From: Parelaphostrongylus tenuis
Taxonomy: Eukaryota > Nematoda > Chromadorea > Rhabditida > Metastrongylidae
Direction: 5' to 3'
DNA: 64,000 bases
NCBI GenBank assembly: GCA_019055375.1
Contig: JAHQIW010005982.1
Location: forward strand, 124,001 to 188,000
Shown: piece by piece, positions 48,065-58,600 of the stretch
Layout of the letters: the number at the start of each line of letters is the position of its first letter
Numbering within the stretch: position 1 is the first letter of the stretch
Notes under the pieces: generated by a model
Told to the model about the DNA's origin: nothing
What the model saw: the letters and a program-made list of their open reading frames with translations, nothing else
The model's database searches: none
Program-made: the position numbers and the translations under genes

Positions 48065-48345
48065 GTAGACTGATGCTTCTAGATAGGAGATAAAGGACAA
48101 AGCTCTCACCTTTGATCGATCCCTGAGGGATGCGCCATGCATTCGACTCCATTCGTAGCATTGTTGTCCATGACTGGATGCATGTCTGGTCTTTACAATG
48201 AGTTGTGTTGCCCTAGAGATGTATTAGGTCAGTACTGCTATCCTCCCATCCTATTCTCGTACCAATTCACCGATTCTGAATGAATGGAAGACTTGGTGAA
48301 CCTTGAACAACGGATCGAATTATCGATCATCGATTGATCGATCAC
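48065..48345 (-). mobile_element. tRNA-derived SINE (family I), - strand
   Basis: Counterpart of 15,890-16,165 (GATCGATCCCTGAGGGATGC at its 3' end). Confidence 0.75.
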
Positions 48346-48425
48346 GTGTAACGCGAACGCTCTAAGTCAGCCCTCATTGACAGACCACTGACATGCGTGG
48401 CTCAAATAATGATTATCAGGCATAT
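48346..48425 (+). repeat. Tail of a hammerhead-type repeat
   Basis: TCTAAGTCAGCCCTCATTGA, then CAGACCACTGACATGCGTGG and GGCTCAAATAATGATTATCA match the 3' side of the hammerhead repeat. The catalytic core is gone. It is absent at the matching place in copy 1. Confidence 0.5.
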
Positions 48426-49489
48426 CGACAATCGGTTGATCGCGTGTATAGCAGAGCACATCCAACCTTTATACAAGGAAAAAAGGCTAATATCGATGAA
48501 AGCTAAATAAACTAATGATTTCTTAGATTATTCTCTCAGAAGTCATCATTAAGGTTGACGCACTCAGGCAAAAGTTAGAAGGTAAGAACCAGCAAATGGA
48601 GCAAAGAGATCGGCGAATAAAGCGTTTGGAGGGCGAACTTGTTAATATCAAAGGGAGTTAAGTGAGAAGAATGAGCTGGTATGTTATGTGAATTTGATCT
48701 GACCTTCGCAATAAATTGGAAAAAAAGAAAATATAGCCAGTCGCATTTCTTACTCGTCTCGTGTGCCTGCCAAGGGCTTCCTAACCCAATCATTTTGATT
48801 ATTCATTATGTGGAAACGTCTCTAATAGCGTTGGATTCACGTTCCACTTAAATGTGTAGTATATTTGTATGATTTTTGGTGAAGACTGCTGGTATTCTTA
48901 CCACGTAATTGGCAATCGCTTTTCAAGGCATTTTCACGAAAAAAGTAGATTAGTGTTACGAAAGAGAACGAGAGCCTGCCATTCCTCGGTGTCGATAGAT
49001 ATTTTTAGCTACAACAGTCAGATTACCGGATATCTCAAATGATTGGACGAGTTGACGGGTTGGAAACATCGCTACAAGATAAAGAAGCAGAGCTCGATAC
49101 TGCAAAGGTGGCTGAGACATTCATGTTGATCAACAAGATGTTGAAGATTTAGAGTCATGTTTCCAGATGCGACTACTGAGTTATCTGATGTGATAAATGA
49201 GAATGAGCTAAAGGATAAGATAGAGTCAAATAAGAGATTGTTGTATAATTTGTAATATAATCGGGCTCATAATCTGCTGGCTCACTGCCTATGCGCGAAT
49301 AGAGCAGTATTTTTCTCATCTAAGTTGAACACCGTGATTGTATCGTGTGGTGCCGGTAGCTAGAAGGGCATTGTCCAAGGCACTAAAGACAATACTGTTA
49401 CCCTGGCGTGAACATGATTAGGCTGGCATAGATACCATATCTATTTGGGTGTGTTTTACCTATGTTATGCAGCTTTTAGGGCACATATG

Positions 49490-49762
49490 AAGCAAGATTA
49501 GAGGTGTCTTGCGACTCAAATATGGTTCATGGTTCGTTCCCGCTCCCAATGCTCACCAAGCCTTTCATTCTCCGGGGTCAATGAATTAGTACCGAACTTG
49601 TTTTGAAGGATAGCATCACTGAGTTGATAGATCGATAAGCCTCCAAGAGTCATTATAAAAGCCAGATGTGCATTCAGTCACTTCAAACTGAACTTGATAA
49701 AGTCGGTTACATGACTCATCCCTTAAGGGATCGATCAACGCCGAGACTTTTAGCTTTATCGA
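49490..49762 (+). mobile_element. tRNA-derived SINE (family I), decayed
   Basis: Counterpart of 17,215-17,470 (AGATGTGCATTCAGTCACTT; end ATCCCTTAAGGGATCGATCA). Confidence 0.65.
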
Positions 49763-49936
49763 ACTGGTTTCTATCACAGTGGTGGAACCATCGTACGATC
49801 TACCTAAATTCCCGTTTTTTCCCATAAGTTTCTCAGGATTCACCACTCCGCCGCTTATACCAAGCATTCGATAGGCTTCGCTTTGTACTTCGACTATAAG
49901 GATTACACACACTATCAATATGGTTTGATAAAACAT
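49763..49936 (-). CDS. Small secreted-type open frame, antisense in ELKS intron
   Basis: A start at 49,936 is followed by a hydrophobic leader (ILIVCVILIVEVQS), then EAYRMLGISGGVVNPEKLMG and GRSYDGSTTVIETSSIK. The frame then runs into the SINE, so any real exon must end before about 49,763. In copy 1 (about 17,645-17,480) the start codon is ATA, there is a 1-nt insertion and the frame stops early, so only copy 2 could be expressed. It may be a chance frame, but the leader plus the partly conserved AYRMLGISG stretch make it worth noting. Family unknown. Confidence 0.3.
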
Positions 49937-51139
49937 AATTCACACTCAAACAAGAGCACTATTAGTGAAACACGTTATCACGCGCGCTTGGGATGGATGA
50001 GATGCTTGTTCGATCCCTTTTGGAGGTTTAAAGTTTTGTTTATCACTCAGGATTATCAGGTATTGCACTCTGTTTAAGTTACTATTTATGTTAACACAAA
50101 ACCTTTCAAACGACAACTTTGAGACCTTGCTGAAAATCAGTGTAATCTGATAACATATTTTGAACATTTCACAAGGTCCGCTACGGCACTTATAAAGTGC
50201 TAGATAGGTGTTTGGGCCTTCTAGCTTTATTAGTAGCATAGTGTCTTTTCGTTCAGTCATTTCGTTGGGAACCTATTCCCTATAGAGAAATTGACGACGA
50301 ATGGTTGATGAGGGTGGAATGCTGAAACACATGTCTAGCACTTTATAAGTGCCCTAACAAACCTTATGAAAGGCTCAAAACATGTTATCAGATCATATTG
50401 TCTCAAAACAGTTGCTTTCTTTTGCAGTAGCCCTCGAGAAGAAGCGCCTCGAAGAGCACATAGACCAGTTGAGACGTAATTCTGAGACGGAAAGAATCGA
50501 GCAACATGAAACGTATCAGACTGAGGTAATCATATCCTGAAGAGTAGTGGCTTCGATTATCCCTCCCCCTTGCTATTTTGGTTGTCCTTAATGCAATTTG
50601 TATTTGTCCGTAATTAAACTGATTTGTGTAATAGCTGAAACTAACTTGAGTGTCTGTTACGAGAGTTTGGACTAGCTTCGGCAAGAGATATTGATCAACC
50701 TTCTGCTTGTTAGTCCAGGGAAAGCGGGTGGGAGCATATCTTTGATATTGGCATGAAAGTCGTCCAAATATGAAGTTTTTCAGTTGAGACTGCTTAGGAG
50801 CAACGTGGAAAACCTGCAAAAGAGCTGGCAGACCGCGATGTGCTTTTGGAATCTCAAAATGAAAAGGTGAATTTCAAGCCTAGAAGTAGCCTCATCATTA
50901 TCCATTCCTCTCTAACTGCATTAGTTTCAAAAATTGGAGACATGGATCGTGAACTTGCTAGCTCACAACAACGGCTACAATCTGTTATGGCTGACAAGGG
51001 AACCGACGAACTTCGTCGAGAGGTTAGGTATCCTTGACCCTACTTTTCCATAATCATTTGTTGAAAATTCTTTATATAATCGCTTTTAATCATCAATATG
51101 ATGCAATAACTATATGCCCAATAATGATGAGCTAATAAC

Positions 51140-51222
51140 TTTGAACCCCTTGCGGGAGTTAGGCCCGTGTCTCACCCTTTCCTAAGGATCGTACTAACCA
51201 CAGCGCTACCGGAGCTCTTGCT
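51140..51222 (-). repeat. tRNA-like sequence
   Basis: Counterpart of 18,845-18,930 (GGTAGCGCTGTGGTTAGTAC on the - strand). Confidence 0.45.
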
Positions 51223-52214
51223 GCCATCACTTTTTGTGCAGATGCATCTTCTGTTACCCTACTTCAAGTTCTGTTTGTGCATATAATACTTTTTTAAAAT
51301 TGTCGGAGATCTGTACTTTAGCAGTGTGGAAGGAAGTTTTTTTAACTTGAGAGTTAGGAGATATCGGAGTAGCTGTCATCCGCTTGGTACCTTTATTAAT
51401 GATTCGATTGTAATTTCAATGCTAAATCAACTGATGAGGATAGTTTTGTTTCACTTTTGTCACTTTGTTTGACGCTTGTCGCAGTTTTTCTTGCTGTGCA
51501 GGCCCAGTACTGGCATTCGGTTGGTCTTCTCCCTTGCTTAAGGATTTCATATTCTCCATAAACGTCGTGGGAATACTGGTCGAGCACGTTTTTTTTTTCA
51601 AATCATGGAGATAGCCAGGCCGGCGCGTTTCGTAGTCTTAGTGGGATCAATCCTGCGTCGAGCATCACTGTTCATTTGTTCACAGGCTACCGGTTTTCTT
51701 TACTAATCTCATCTAATGAAACCTTCGTCCTAACGTTTTTTAGTCTAGTGCAAATTGAAATGAAAGCGAAGTGCAGTGATTTCGTGAAAATTCAGCCTTT
51801 TTAGTCCGCCGTCACCCTTGCCTATCTGTTAATCTTGAATCACTTTTGTTAATCCATTTTTTATCATAATCTAGAAGATATCTTTCACTCAGTCCCACTG
51901 CAGGTTGAATCAGCTCTAGGTGAAGTTGAGAAATTGTTGGTCAGTTGGAGAAGGAAAACGCCCAGCTGAGTTCGCAATGTAAACAGCTGAAGAGCGCAGT
52001 CGATCGTTACGAGATGGATGCGACAAGTAGCGGGACCTTGGCTAAGGTTCGAATTCATTTCTGTTTCTTTTTTGTTATTGATGTTTTGGCTCAAAGTATT
52101 TCCTTGTGTAACGCTACGCCTCTCACCGTTCTTTTTCTTTTGTGAATTCCAGCTGTACTTCCCAGTAGTGTTCTTTCTGAAGGAATGAGTGCTCAGGCAA
52201 AGAAAAGGTATCCA

Positions 52215-52294
52215 TAGCATTTTTTGTAAGAATATCAGAGCTTGTAGACGAGCTTGTAACTTCTCATAAACACACGATCGATTAGTTAGAGGAG
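52215..52294. repeat. Left flanking direct repeat of the Penelope-like element
   Basis: About 80 bp (CATAGCATTTTTTGTAAGAA to GTTAGAGGAG), repeated at 53,896-53,975. Copy 1 has the sequence once (19,933-20,011). The left copy has decayed to ATCGATTAG where the exon reads ATCGAGGAG. Confidence 0.8.
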
Positions 52295-53895
52295 TCAACG
52301 GTCATATAAGCGGTTGCGAACTAGTTGGCGTTTAGAGTATTCGGTGGTATTTCAATAATGGCCACCGATTGCTCTAAGCCCGCTCTTTTCAAACATCGTT
52401 TTATAGCTGTACTAACCTCATTTGAATAGAACGGGATGATAAACGGGACTTTCCTTTCAACTAAGTTTTCGTTCGGAGGCGCATTATTTCCTCTAAACCT
52501 AAGCCGAGGGGCTACGAATTCGTATCCATTAGAAGTGGCTATTTCCCGCGCCAGTTTCACGGATTCTACTCTCTGCTCCTCCCCGGTACATACATTGGCT
52601 GCTGTTCGAAACATGTTTTTTACTAGCGCCTTCTTCGTATGTGAGGGGTGAGAAGAGAGATAGTGAACCAAGATATTCTTACTACTTGGCTTTCGGTACC
52701 ACTTCGTTATGTAGCCGCTCTCAGTTAAGCTTATTTGCACGTTCAAGAATGGAAGCCAATCGTCTTTTGGTATCTCACGGGTGAATCTTATATACTCTGA
52801 CTGTTCATTCAGCAATCTAAAACAATTATCCAGCTCCTCTTGAGTGGAACAGATAATCAAACAATCATCTATATACCTACAGTAGAGTAATGGCCGGAGA
52901 TCCATCACTGGTGCTTCCACTTTAGACATAAAGGCAATGGCCAGGCTAGGTGCCAGTCGCTGTCCCATTGCCAGCCCTCTGGTTTGAGCATAATAATTCC
53001 CGGACCATCTGAAGATTGAGCAGTTCAAGCACTCTTTTAGTAGGATCATGAACTGCTCAATCGTCAAGCCATACATGTTTACAGCTCCCTGGTGTTGTAT
53101 AAGAAGCTCATGTGTGGCTTGCAATGCGGAGTCATTCGACACGTTGGTATATAAAGCAGTAACGTCGAATGACTCCATTACGTACGCGTTGTTCGGGTTC
53201 GCGTTACGTAGACGATCCAGGAACATCTGAGTGTTTGTCAGATGGGCTGGAATGTGTCCTAGCAACTGGGATGTTATTAAAGTCAAGAACCATGCTATCC
53301 TATCCGTCGGTCCGCCTACACAACTGATGATAGGTCTAACTTTGAATATAGATGGATCGTTAGACATCAGATCATCAGTGGATACTAACTTATGTGTTTT
53401 TATAAGCAAGTATAAGACAGGACATGTTGGTGACTGGATTTTTAATTGAGAAATGATAGATGGTCTTAAGCCTGCAGCTTTTGCCGTACGGACCCACTCA
53501 CTGTTTAATTTGCGGTTTTGCCTTTTGAATTCCTTTACAGAAGATGATCGGTAAAGCGAGGCATCCTCGAGATGCTTGCTCGTTATTGCGATATCTAACT
53601 GTCGAGGAATCACAACAAATTCTCCACCCTTATCACTAACTGATAGCCTTATCCTACCTTCGCTTATCAACTCTCGAACCTCTTCATGCCACGTTTTTGT
53701 AGTTCGGTGAGGTTCGATTGATATCTTCTCCTGCTATAGTGAGTGAGGGTTCTAAAAGTTTCGTCCGCAAATTTCCGGAATTTTCTATCTACCTCCTCGT
53801 TGGGGTCTTGTTGTCTATAGAACGGCTGAGGAAATGGTGGTATTAGTGCCTCTACTTGCTGTTCATTCCTATTAGTCTCTTCAACTCTGGCCTTT
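52295..53895 (-). mobile_element. Penelope-like retroelement, truncated, private to copy 2
   Basis: The uninterrupted counterpart in copy 1 is at about 19,933-20,011. The element consists of a 5' out-of-frame N-terminal piece (53,893-53,690, with EVDRKFRKFADETFRTL), the reverse transcriptase frame, and only about 26 bp after its stop. The GIY-YIG endonuclease and 3' end expected of canonical Penelope-like elements are absent. The element is flanked by direct repeats of about 80 bp that differ from each other at roughly 15% of positions. Confidence 0.85.
52321..53694 (-). CDS. Penelope-like reverse transcriptase, endonuclease-less remnant
   Basis: The open frame runs from after a TAG at about 53,740 through KTWHEEVRELISEG to the stop at 52,321; the longest start-anchored part is 449 codons. 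Motifs in order: SDKGGEFVV (basic/KGG N-terminal motif), YLLIKTHK, FKVRPIISCVGGPTDRIAWF, ESFDVTALYTNV (first catalytic Asp), GLAMGQRLAPSLAIAFM, the YIDD catalytic box in LLYCRYIDDCLII, WLPFLNVQI, then TKWYRKPSSKNILVHYLSSH (thumb). The C-terminus KVPFIIPFYSNEVSTAIKRC reaches the linker that normally precedes the GIY-YIG domain, then stops. The catalytic aspartates are intact. At the N-terminus a frameshift separates the upstream piece ending HYSRRRYQ. Inactive as a complete element. Confidence 0.9.
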   Translation of the reverse strand, partial: TWHEEVRELISEGRIRLSVSDKGGEFVVIPRQLDIAITSKHLEDASLYRSSSVKEFKRQNRKLNSEWVRTAKAAGLRPSIISQLKIQSPTCPVLYLLIKTHKLVSTDDLMSNDPSIFKVRPIISCVGGPTDRIAWFLTLITSQLLGHIPAHLTNTQMFLDRLRNANPNNAYVMESFDVTALYTNVSNDSALQATHELLIQHQGAVNMYGLTIEQFMILLKECLNCSIFRWSGNYYAQTRGLAMGQRLAPSLAIAFMSKVEAPVMDLRPLLYCRYIDDCLIICSTQEELDNCFRLLNEQSEYIRFTREIPKDDWLPFLNVQISLTESGYITKWYRKPSSKNILVHYLSSHPSHTKKALVKNMFRTAANVCTGEEQRVESVKLAREIATSNGYEFVAPRLRFRGNNAPPNENLVERKVPFIIPFYSNEVSTAIKRCLKRAGLEQSVAIIEIPPNTLNAN

Positions 53896-53975
53896 CATAG
53901 CATTTTTGTGAGAATATCAAACTCATAGATGAGCTTGTGACTTCTTATAAACACAGGATCGAGGAGTTAGAGGAG
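53896..53975. repeat. Right flanking direct repeat of the Penelope-like element
   Basis: It carries the intact acceptor (CTCATAG) and the intact start of the next ELKS exon, so the exon is regenerated downstream of the insertion. Confidence 0.8.
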
Positions 53976-54062
53976 GCACTGCAAAAATCAGTGAGCATAA
54001 CGGCTGAACGCGAAGTACACCTTTCACAGCAGAAGCATCTCCTCCATCAAGTGAATCAGAAG
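53929..54062 (+). pseudogene. elks-1: ELKS exon with the strongest family match
   Basis: After the acceptor CTCATAG the exon encodes DELVTSYKHRIEELEEALQK, then SVSITAEREVHLSQQKHLLH and QVNQK before the donor GTTCGT. The RIEELEEAL-x-x-SV-x-ITAERE stretch is nearly invariant in ERC1/ERC2 as I know them. The frame is intact here although the gene copy as a whole is broken. Confidence 0.85.
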
Positions 54063-54249
54063 GTTCGTCAACTAGTGATCTCCTTTCTCTAGAGGAATGT
54101 GGAAGTCATGGTACGAACCTAGGGTGAATCAAAGCTGTTGCACAGACGATTTCTCTTGCGTGAAGATGAAAAATGGGTTCAAAAACATAGAGACAGTAAT
54201 GTTCTGTTTCTATGAAGTTTTCACATAGATCAGAGTGAAGCATTTTATT

Positions 54250-54537
54250 GAGTATCTAGAGAATAAATGAAGAAACTCTCGGCGTAGATTAACCTAAAGG
54301 AAGCGTCATGCATTCGACTTCATGAAGCATCGTTTTAAATGGCTGAATGTGTGTCTGCCCCTTACACTGACTTGCGGTCACCTGCCGTTCATTAAGTCAG
54401 TGCTGATTTCCTCTCAAACAATTCCGCTACTTATTCTCTGACCTTGGAGGGATGGAAGGACTGGTGAGCCTTGAGCGCAGGATCGAACCACTGACCACGT
54501 ATTCGCACTTTTAACTACTGCGCTACACGCGCCCCAT
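54250..54537 (-). mobile_element. tRNA-derived SINE (family I), - strand
   Basis: Reversed unit: GAGCGCAGGATCGAACCACT (B box) and ACTACTGCGCTACACGCGCC (A box). A further head-like fragment (CAGCGCAGCAGTTAGAGGTG) lies at 54,650-54,760. Not present at the matching place in copy 1. Confidence 0.75.
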
Positions 54538-55156
54538 CATTAATTTGCTTAAAATAATAAGGGAATAATTTCTCGTTCGGCCATCATAGAAGCATTGTTG
54601 AGTCACATGATTTTTGCGCATTAGAGAGCGCTTCTAATGCAGTACTTCCAGCGCAGCAGTTAGAGGTGTTCTGAAACACTTTTGAGTCTTTGGTCCTATC
54701 TCGCATCCCGAGCAAACCCAGATCTTTATATTCTCTTCTGCCTTCTCAGAAAATTGCTACCAGACTTGTCTGGTAAGATAGAAATGCTAATATGACGTAA
54801 TTCCAGGTCTCCATAAGTCTAAATATGACTTCATGTAATCCTTTCGGGATCGTGGTACTACGGCCTTTACATCTCTAACCGGCATCTCGACGGGGTTCGC
54901 TCCACCTTCCCTACATTTCTAACCTCCAAATTATTGTGTCTTTAGTGTTAGACTATTGTGTCTAACAATGGCACGCTGGGGCTAGAGATAACGAGGAGGT
55001 GGAGCAGACCGTCCAGAGTTGCCAGTTAGAGATGCAGAATTCGTGGGTCCACCGTCCCGAAAGGTTGACCATGCGATCCTAATGGTGTCGAATTTGTGGC
55101 GCTCTTCGTGGGGGCTGCTCAGTGCCGAACGCTTCATTGTTCACCTATATTTTGAG

Positions 55157-55480
55157 TTGAAAGATGCACGACGTGAGAATGCCGAGCTGAGGAAGCAACT
55201 TGTCGAATGTGGATCGGGTGAACACGGACAGCTGATTCGAGCGTTCGAAGCGGAGCGACGTCAACATATCGAGCTGCTGATGCAGTTGAAGTATTGTTCT
55301 TTATCATTAATTCATTTTGTGCATGATATTCACATCACAAAATTGTCTCTTTGGCAAGAGGCGTTGCTAGCCGCCATAGCCGAGAAAGACCGGCACCTGA
55401 CTCTTCTTGGAAAATTGCGAACATCACGAGAAGAAATTGACACTGTTCGGAGAAAACTTAAGCAGGAAAACGGACGGATT
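55157..55480 (+). pseudogene. elks-1: ELKS exons around the QEALLAAI motif
   Basis: Exon 55,157-55,290 encodes LKDARRENAELRKQLVECGS, then RAFEAERRQHIELLMQLK. After an intron of 63 bp, exon 55,354-55,480 encodes QEALLAAIAEKDRHLTLLGK, then REEIDTVRRKLKQENGRI. The motif QEALLAAI-x-EKD is the family signature. The intron acceptor is destroyed in this copy (CTTTG) but intact in copy 1 (TCTCGCAG at 20,655), whereas copy 1 has lost the 5' part of the first exon. Confidence 0.8.
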
Positions 55481-56051
55481 GTGAGCATTTTTTCACAAGT
55501 GAAATTATATTTGAATGGTGTATGGCTCTTACGATTCATAGTAATTAACCCTTTGTGGACCAAGTCTACAAAAGATGGTGCACTGGCCTTATCGCTTTTT
55601 CCGTGGGACACGGATTTTCACTGGACTTTTACTAGTCATTCGATAGCCAAAAAAGGCGATATTAATATAGGGCTTGGTTTGTGGGTAGGCCTTTTCAGTG
55701 CGCTGCAGCACGGGTAAGAAGACAATGTTCTGCGCGCTATGCACGTCCATTAAACCGTGTTTCTCAAAAGGTAATTGTATTTATATAGTGGGACAGTGGG
55801 TAAAATATATTGCAACGTAATATTTAGCCGCGCAGTTGTTATTCGACCAGAAGCCGTTGACAGTGTGATGCAGCAGGGAACTGGCGCAGTCGCAGTGGGT
55901 GGATTACTCCTTTTGTTGCGCAACCAAGTCCTCGTCAAGGTTAGAGTGCATTTTTTTCCTACTGATCCTTACATTGATCAGTATAAATGATTCCATTACT
56001 TTTATAGTTGCCGTCTCATATTATGCATATATAAAATATTTATTTACCTAG

Positions 56052-56104
56052 ATGTAATGGGTGTGTCAGCAGAGTTGGACGACTCTGAGGGGATTTGGGC
56101 CTGA
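56052..56104 (+). pseudogene. elks-1: ELKS terminal exon with GIWA PDZ ligand
   Basis: After the acceptor TTTACCTAG the exon encodes VSAELDDSEGIWA and a TGA. The acidic tail ending GIWA is the RIM PDZ-binding terminus of CAST/ERC proteins. In copy 1 (21,267-21,313) TGG has become TGA, leaving the tail ending GI. Confidence 0.85.
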
Positions 56105-56529
56105 GTGCTTTCCAAGTTCTGCTATCAGATATTTACTTCATTTGTTAGTCTTTCGATCTCTGAGAGTTCATTAGAATTATAGTTGAGAGTTTAAATGTGC
56201 TGTTGCACTGCCCCCTGTACATTTTCTATTATCTTGAGCCTTTTTGTTTGGATCTGCCCTTTATCTACTTCTTATCACCTCGTGCTCCTTAAAGCTTTGC
56301 AAATATCGCCATAATATGCTCCCATATATTCTCTATGTATTCACTCTAATGATCTTCAATGGCAATTTCAACAGTATTTATGTGATCAGCGGTTCCTTAT
56401 TTGCACTTCTTCTTTCACTTTTATCTTTTTAGCACTTTTCTTGCTCTTCTCCTGGTGCGTGGGCGTCTTTCCCAGAATTTGATTAAGGTTTGGACCTCAC
56501 TTCGTGTGTTCATTAACACAGAATGGACG

Positions 56530-56874
56530 TCTGCTATTGACCGCTCTTTTTCAGACCGCTCAAAATGATTTAATCTGATAAGGATATTACATGTTTTGAG
56601 CCGATAGGTCTAGTGCTATATAGGCGCCTATTTCGTCCTATTGGGACTCATCAATAGCACCCTCCCTCGGTTCCGTCGATCCCTTGAGGTGAAATAATTA
56701 CCATCATCCTACTTTGGGTGCTTAGTCTTTAATCGGCGCCGATTCCTTTAGAGGATTATTTCACCTCAAGGGATCGACGGAACCGAGGGAGGGTGCTACT
56801 GATGAGTCCCAATGGGACGAAATAGGCGCCTATATAGCACTAGACCTATCGGCTCAGAACATGTAATATCCTTA
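56530..56874. mobile_element. Foldback element with 12-bp target duplication
   Basis: Arms at about 56,578-56,694 and 56,757-56,874 are almost perfectly complementary over about 117 bp (TAAGGATATTACATG, ATAGGCGCCTATTTCGTCC and GATCCCTTGAGGTGAAATAA). The loop is about 62 bp. It is flanked by ACAGAATGGACG at 56,518-56,529 and 56,875-56,886. Copy 1 has the site once (about 21,733-21,744). About 48 bp lie between the left target copy and the left arm. No coding capacity. Confidence 0.9.
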
Positions 56875-57412
56875 ACAGAATGGACGATATGCCTGATAAA
56901 AATCCATACGTGGGAAAAATATTCTAGCCTCTTAACTCAAAACAATCTTGCGAACTTTATCTATCAGGATGAAAATTTTTCAACATCTACAGATATTTAT
57001 TGACAGAATGAACATTCAGTTTTAATACAACAATGAAGTTTGAGTTTTTTGGAACTTATTTTGGATTTTATTTTGCCTTCCGCTACTCTACGATTTCTGG
57101 TAACGAAGTGATCAGTTAAGTGGATCTCGTCAAACAATGCACGATGTTTTGCTCTTGTTCAGCCTTGCAATAAGTATTTAGACTTCATTTCCGTTTCTTC
57201 GAAGGCTTCAATCTCAAACAGATTCAAAATTAAAAGAAGAATTTTCAGAGAATTATTTACTTCCTTAGTGCATTGGGCTAAAATCTATTCTTAATCAGTT
57301 CTCAGCTCGTGTTCTCTTTTTATTGAAGACTTATCGGCATGGGTTGAGAAGCGATTATCGTCGTTCATTATGTGTTAATACAGTTATCATTACACAGTGG
57401 TTGTTTATTTTG

Positions 57413-58600
57413 TTACAATACATCTGAGCTATAAATAAAAATATACATTAGTGTAACAATCACAATGTCTACGTAGGCCACTGCTGATTTTTCCATGAAC
57501 GGATAGAAAAAATCGTTTGGAAGTCTTAATTCGATGTAAGGTAACGAGACGAAACGTAAAATAGGGCCTGAAATGAAAATGTACTCTGGATCAATTCCCA
57601 CTCTTCGTGCCTTCGAGTGGAAAGTGGCTAGGATTTATGGGTCTTATCAGTATTGTTTACTTTTGACTGTTACGAAATACGTCATGGTCTCCCACATGAT
57701 TCTAGGCTGGCTGTTTTGTCAGAGTTTTTGATTTCGCTGAGGACATGATGCAGTTTAGGTAGATGGATCTATACAATGAGCTTTGTTCAGGTGCTCCATT
57801 TTATATAGTCCTATTACTATAATTCATATGACTTACTTGGTGTGACATCCTTGAATTGTGTACTGAATCGTAGAGCTATAGTGGAATTTGGGACAACGTG
57901 GACCTAGAAGTACAAGGGAAATACTTGTTGATCTCTTAAGCTGGTTCTTTGAACTACTGCCCTTTCCAGTTGATCTTTTTTTACTACCAAAGAAAACTTC
58001 CTACCGCTTCGAGATTCATGTCGTAGATGGCGGACACAATAAGCAGTCGATGATTTGCTTGAGTTCCCTGTTTTGCGTAGTAGAGAGTGATCGAGACACT
58101 GGTGACTACCAAGCAATTAGCAGTTGTTGCTCTCTGTAATTGAACTACTACGTTTTTAAATTGCGCTCCGTCATAGTCATGTTTCTCCCCAGTCTTACTT
58201 GATAGGGCGTCATAGAAATTACAACTAGTTCTCGAGAATATTCGCTGTCTTGTTATTTTGCAATTTATGATCACGAGCTGTTTTTCTCTAACATAAATGG
58301 TCTTTGGAAGAAATTTAACGGGTAGGTTTGAAGTAGGAATACGATTACATGTGTCCTTGAACCAAGCAAACATTCCTGGTACTCGACACCTACAAACTGC
58401 TATAATGATTTTTGAGGGCGGAAGTAGTATAAAGGACAACTGTTGAATCCCTGAAGGGAATTTGGAACGCACTCCACTGACCTCTAGGTGAGTTCTATTC
58501 CTCACAATCACCATCGCGTCAGTAGCATTCGTTTCTTCGACGGGTGAGCTTCGAATCCATGTCGGTACGAATTCCTCCATCAATTGCTCAATTTCTTGTT
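57413..58600 (-). pseudogene. tctn-1: Tectonic (TCTN) family, 3' part, copy 2
   Basis: Exons on the - strand, in order. About 58,594-58,482 encodes EIEQLMEEFVPTWIRSSPVE, then NATDAMVIVRNRTHLE with donor GTCAGT. 58,133-58,005 (acceptor ATTACAG, donor GTAGGA) encodes TTANCLVVTSVSITLYYAKQ, then GTQANHRLLIVSAIYDMNLE. About 57,605-57,413 encodes LRFVSLPYIELRLPNDFFYP, then FMEKSAVAYVDIVIV and a hydrophobic tail to the stop. No lesion was seen in these three exons, unlike copy 1, and differences between copies are largely synonymous or conservative. The upstream exons are not identified, so it is probably a 3' fragment; it could be part of a functional gene only if they lie further along the - strand. 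Confidence 0.6.

Larger units (their letters stand above)
48554..56104 (+). pseudogene. elks-1: ELKS/CAST/ERC active-zone scaffold, 3' part, broken copy 2
   Basis: The same coiled-coil protein as the copy 1 pseudogene. Exons (approximate): 48,554-48,678; 49,018-49,107; 49,167-49,229; 50,428-50,525; 50,798-51,027; 51,904-52,046; 53,929-54,062; 54,986-55,044; 55,157-55,290; 55,354-55,480; 55,836-55,939; 56,052-56,104. Lesions differ from copy 1: a 1-nt deletion near 48,655; a lost donor after 49,229 (ATAAGA for GTAAGA); a 1-nt insertion near 50,520; a 1-nt deletion in an A-run near 50,821; a 10-nt deletion near 51,940; loss of the AG acceptor before 55,354 (CTTTG where copy 1 has CGCAG); and a 2-nt deletion near 55,904. 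The exon corresponding to 14,451-14,666 is missing, replaced by repeats. The first three coiled-coil exons and the tail remain largely readable. It is probably non-functional unless assembly errors explain the indels. Confidence 0.85.

Noticed and set aside
55019..55717. A single 232-codon frame as one continuous gene
   Set aside because: It reads through a 63-bp intron and flanking non-coding DNA; only 55,157-55,290 and 55,354-55,480 match ELKS.
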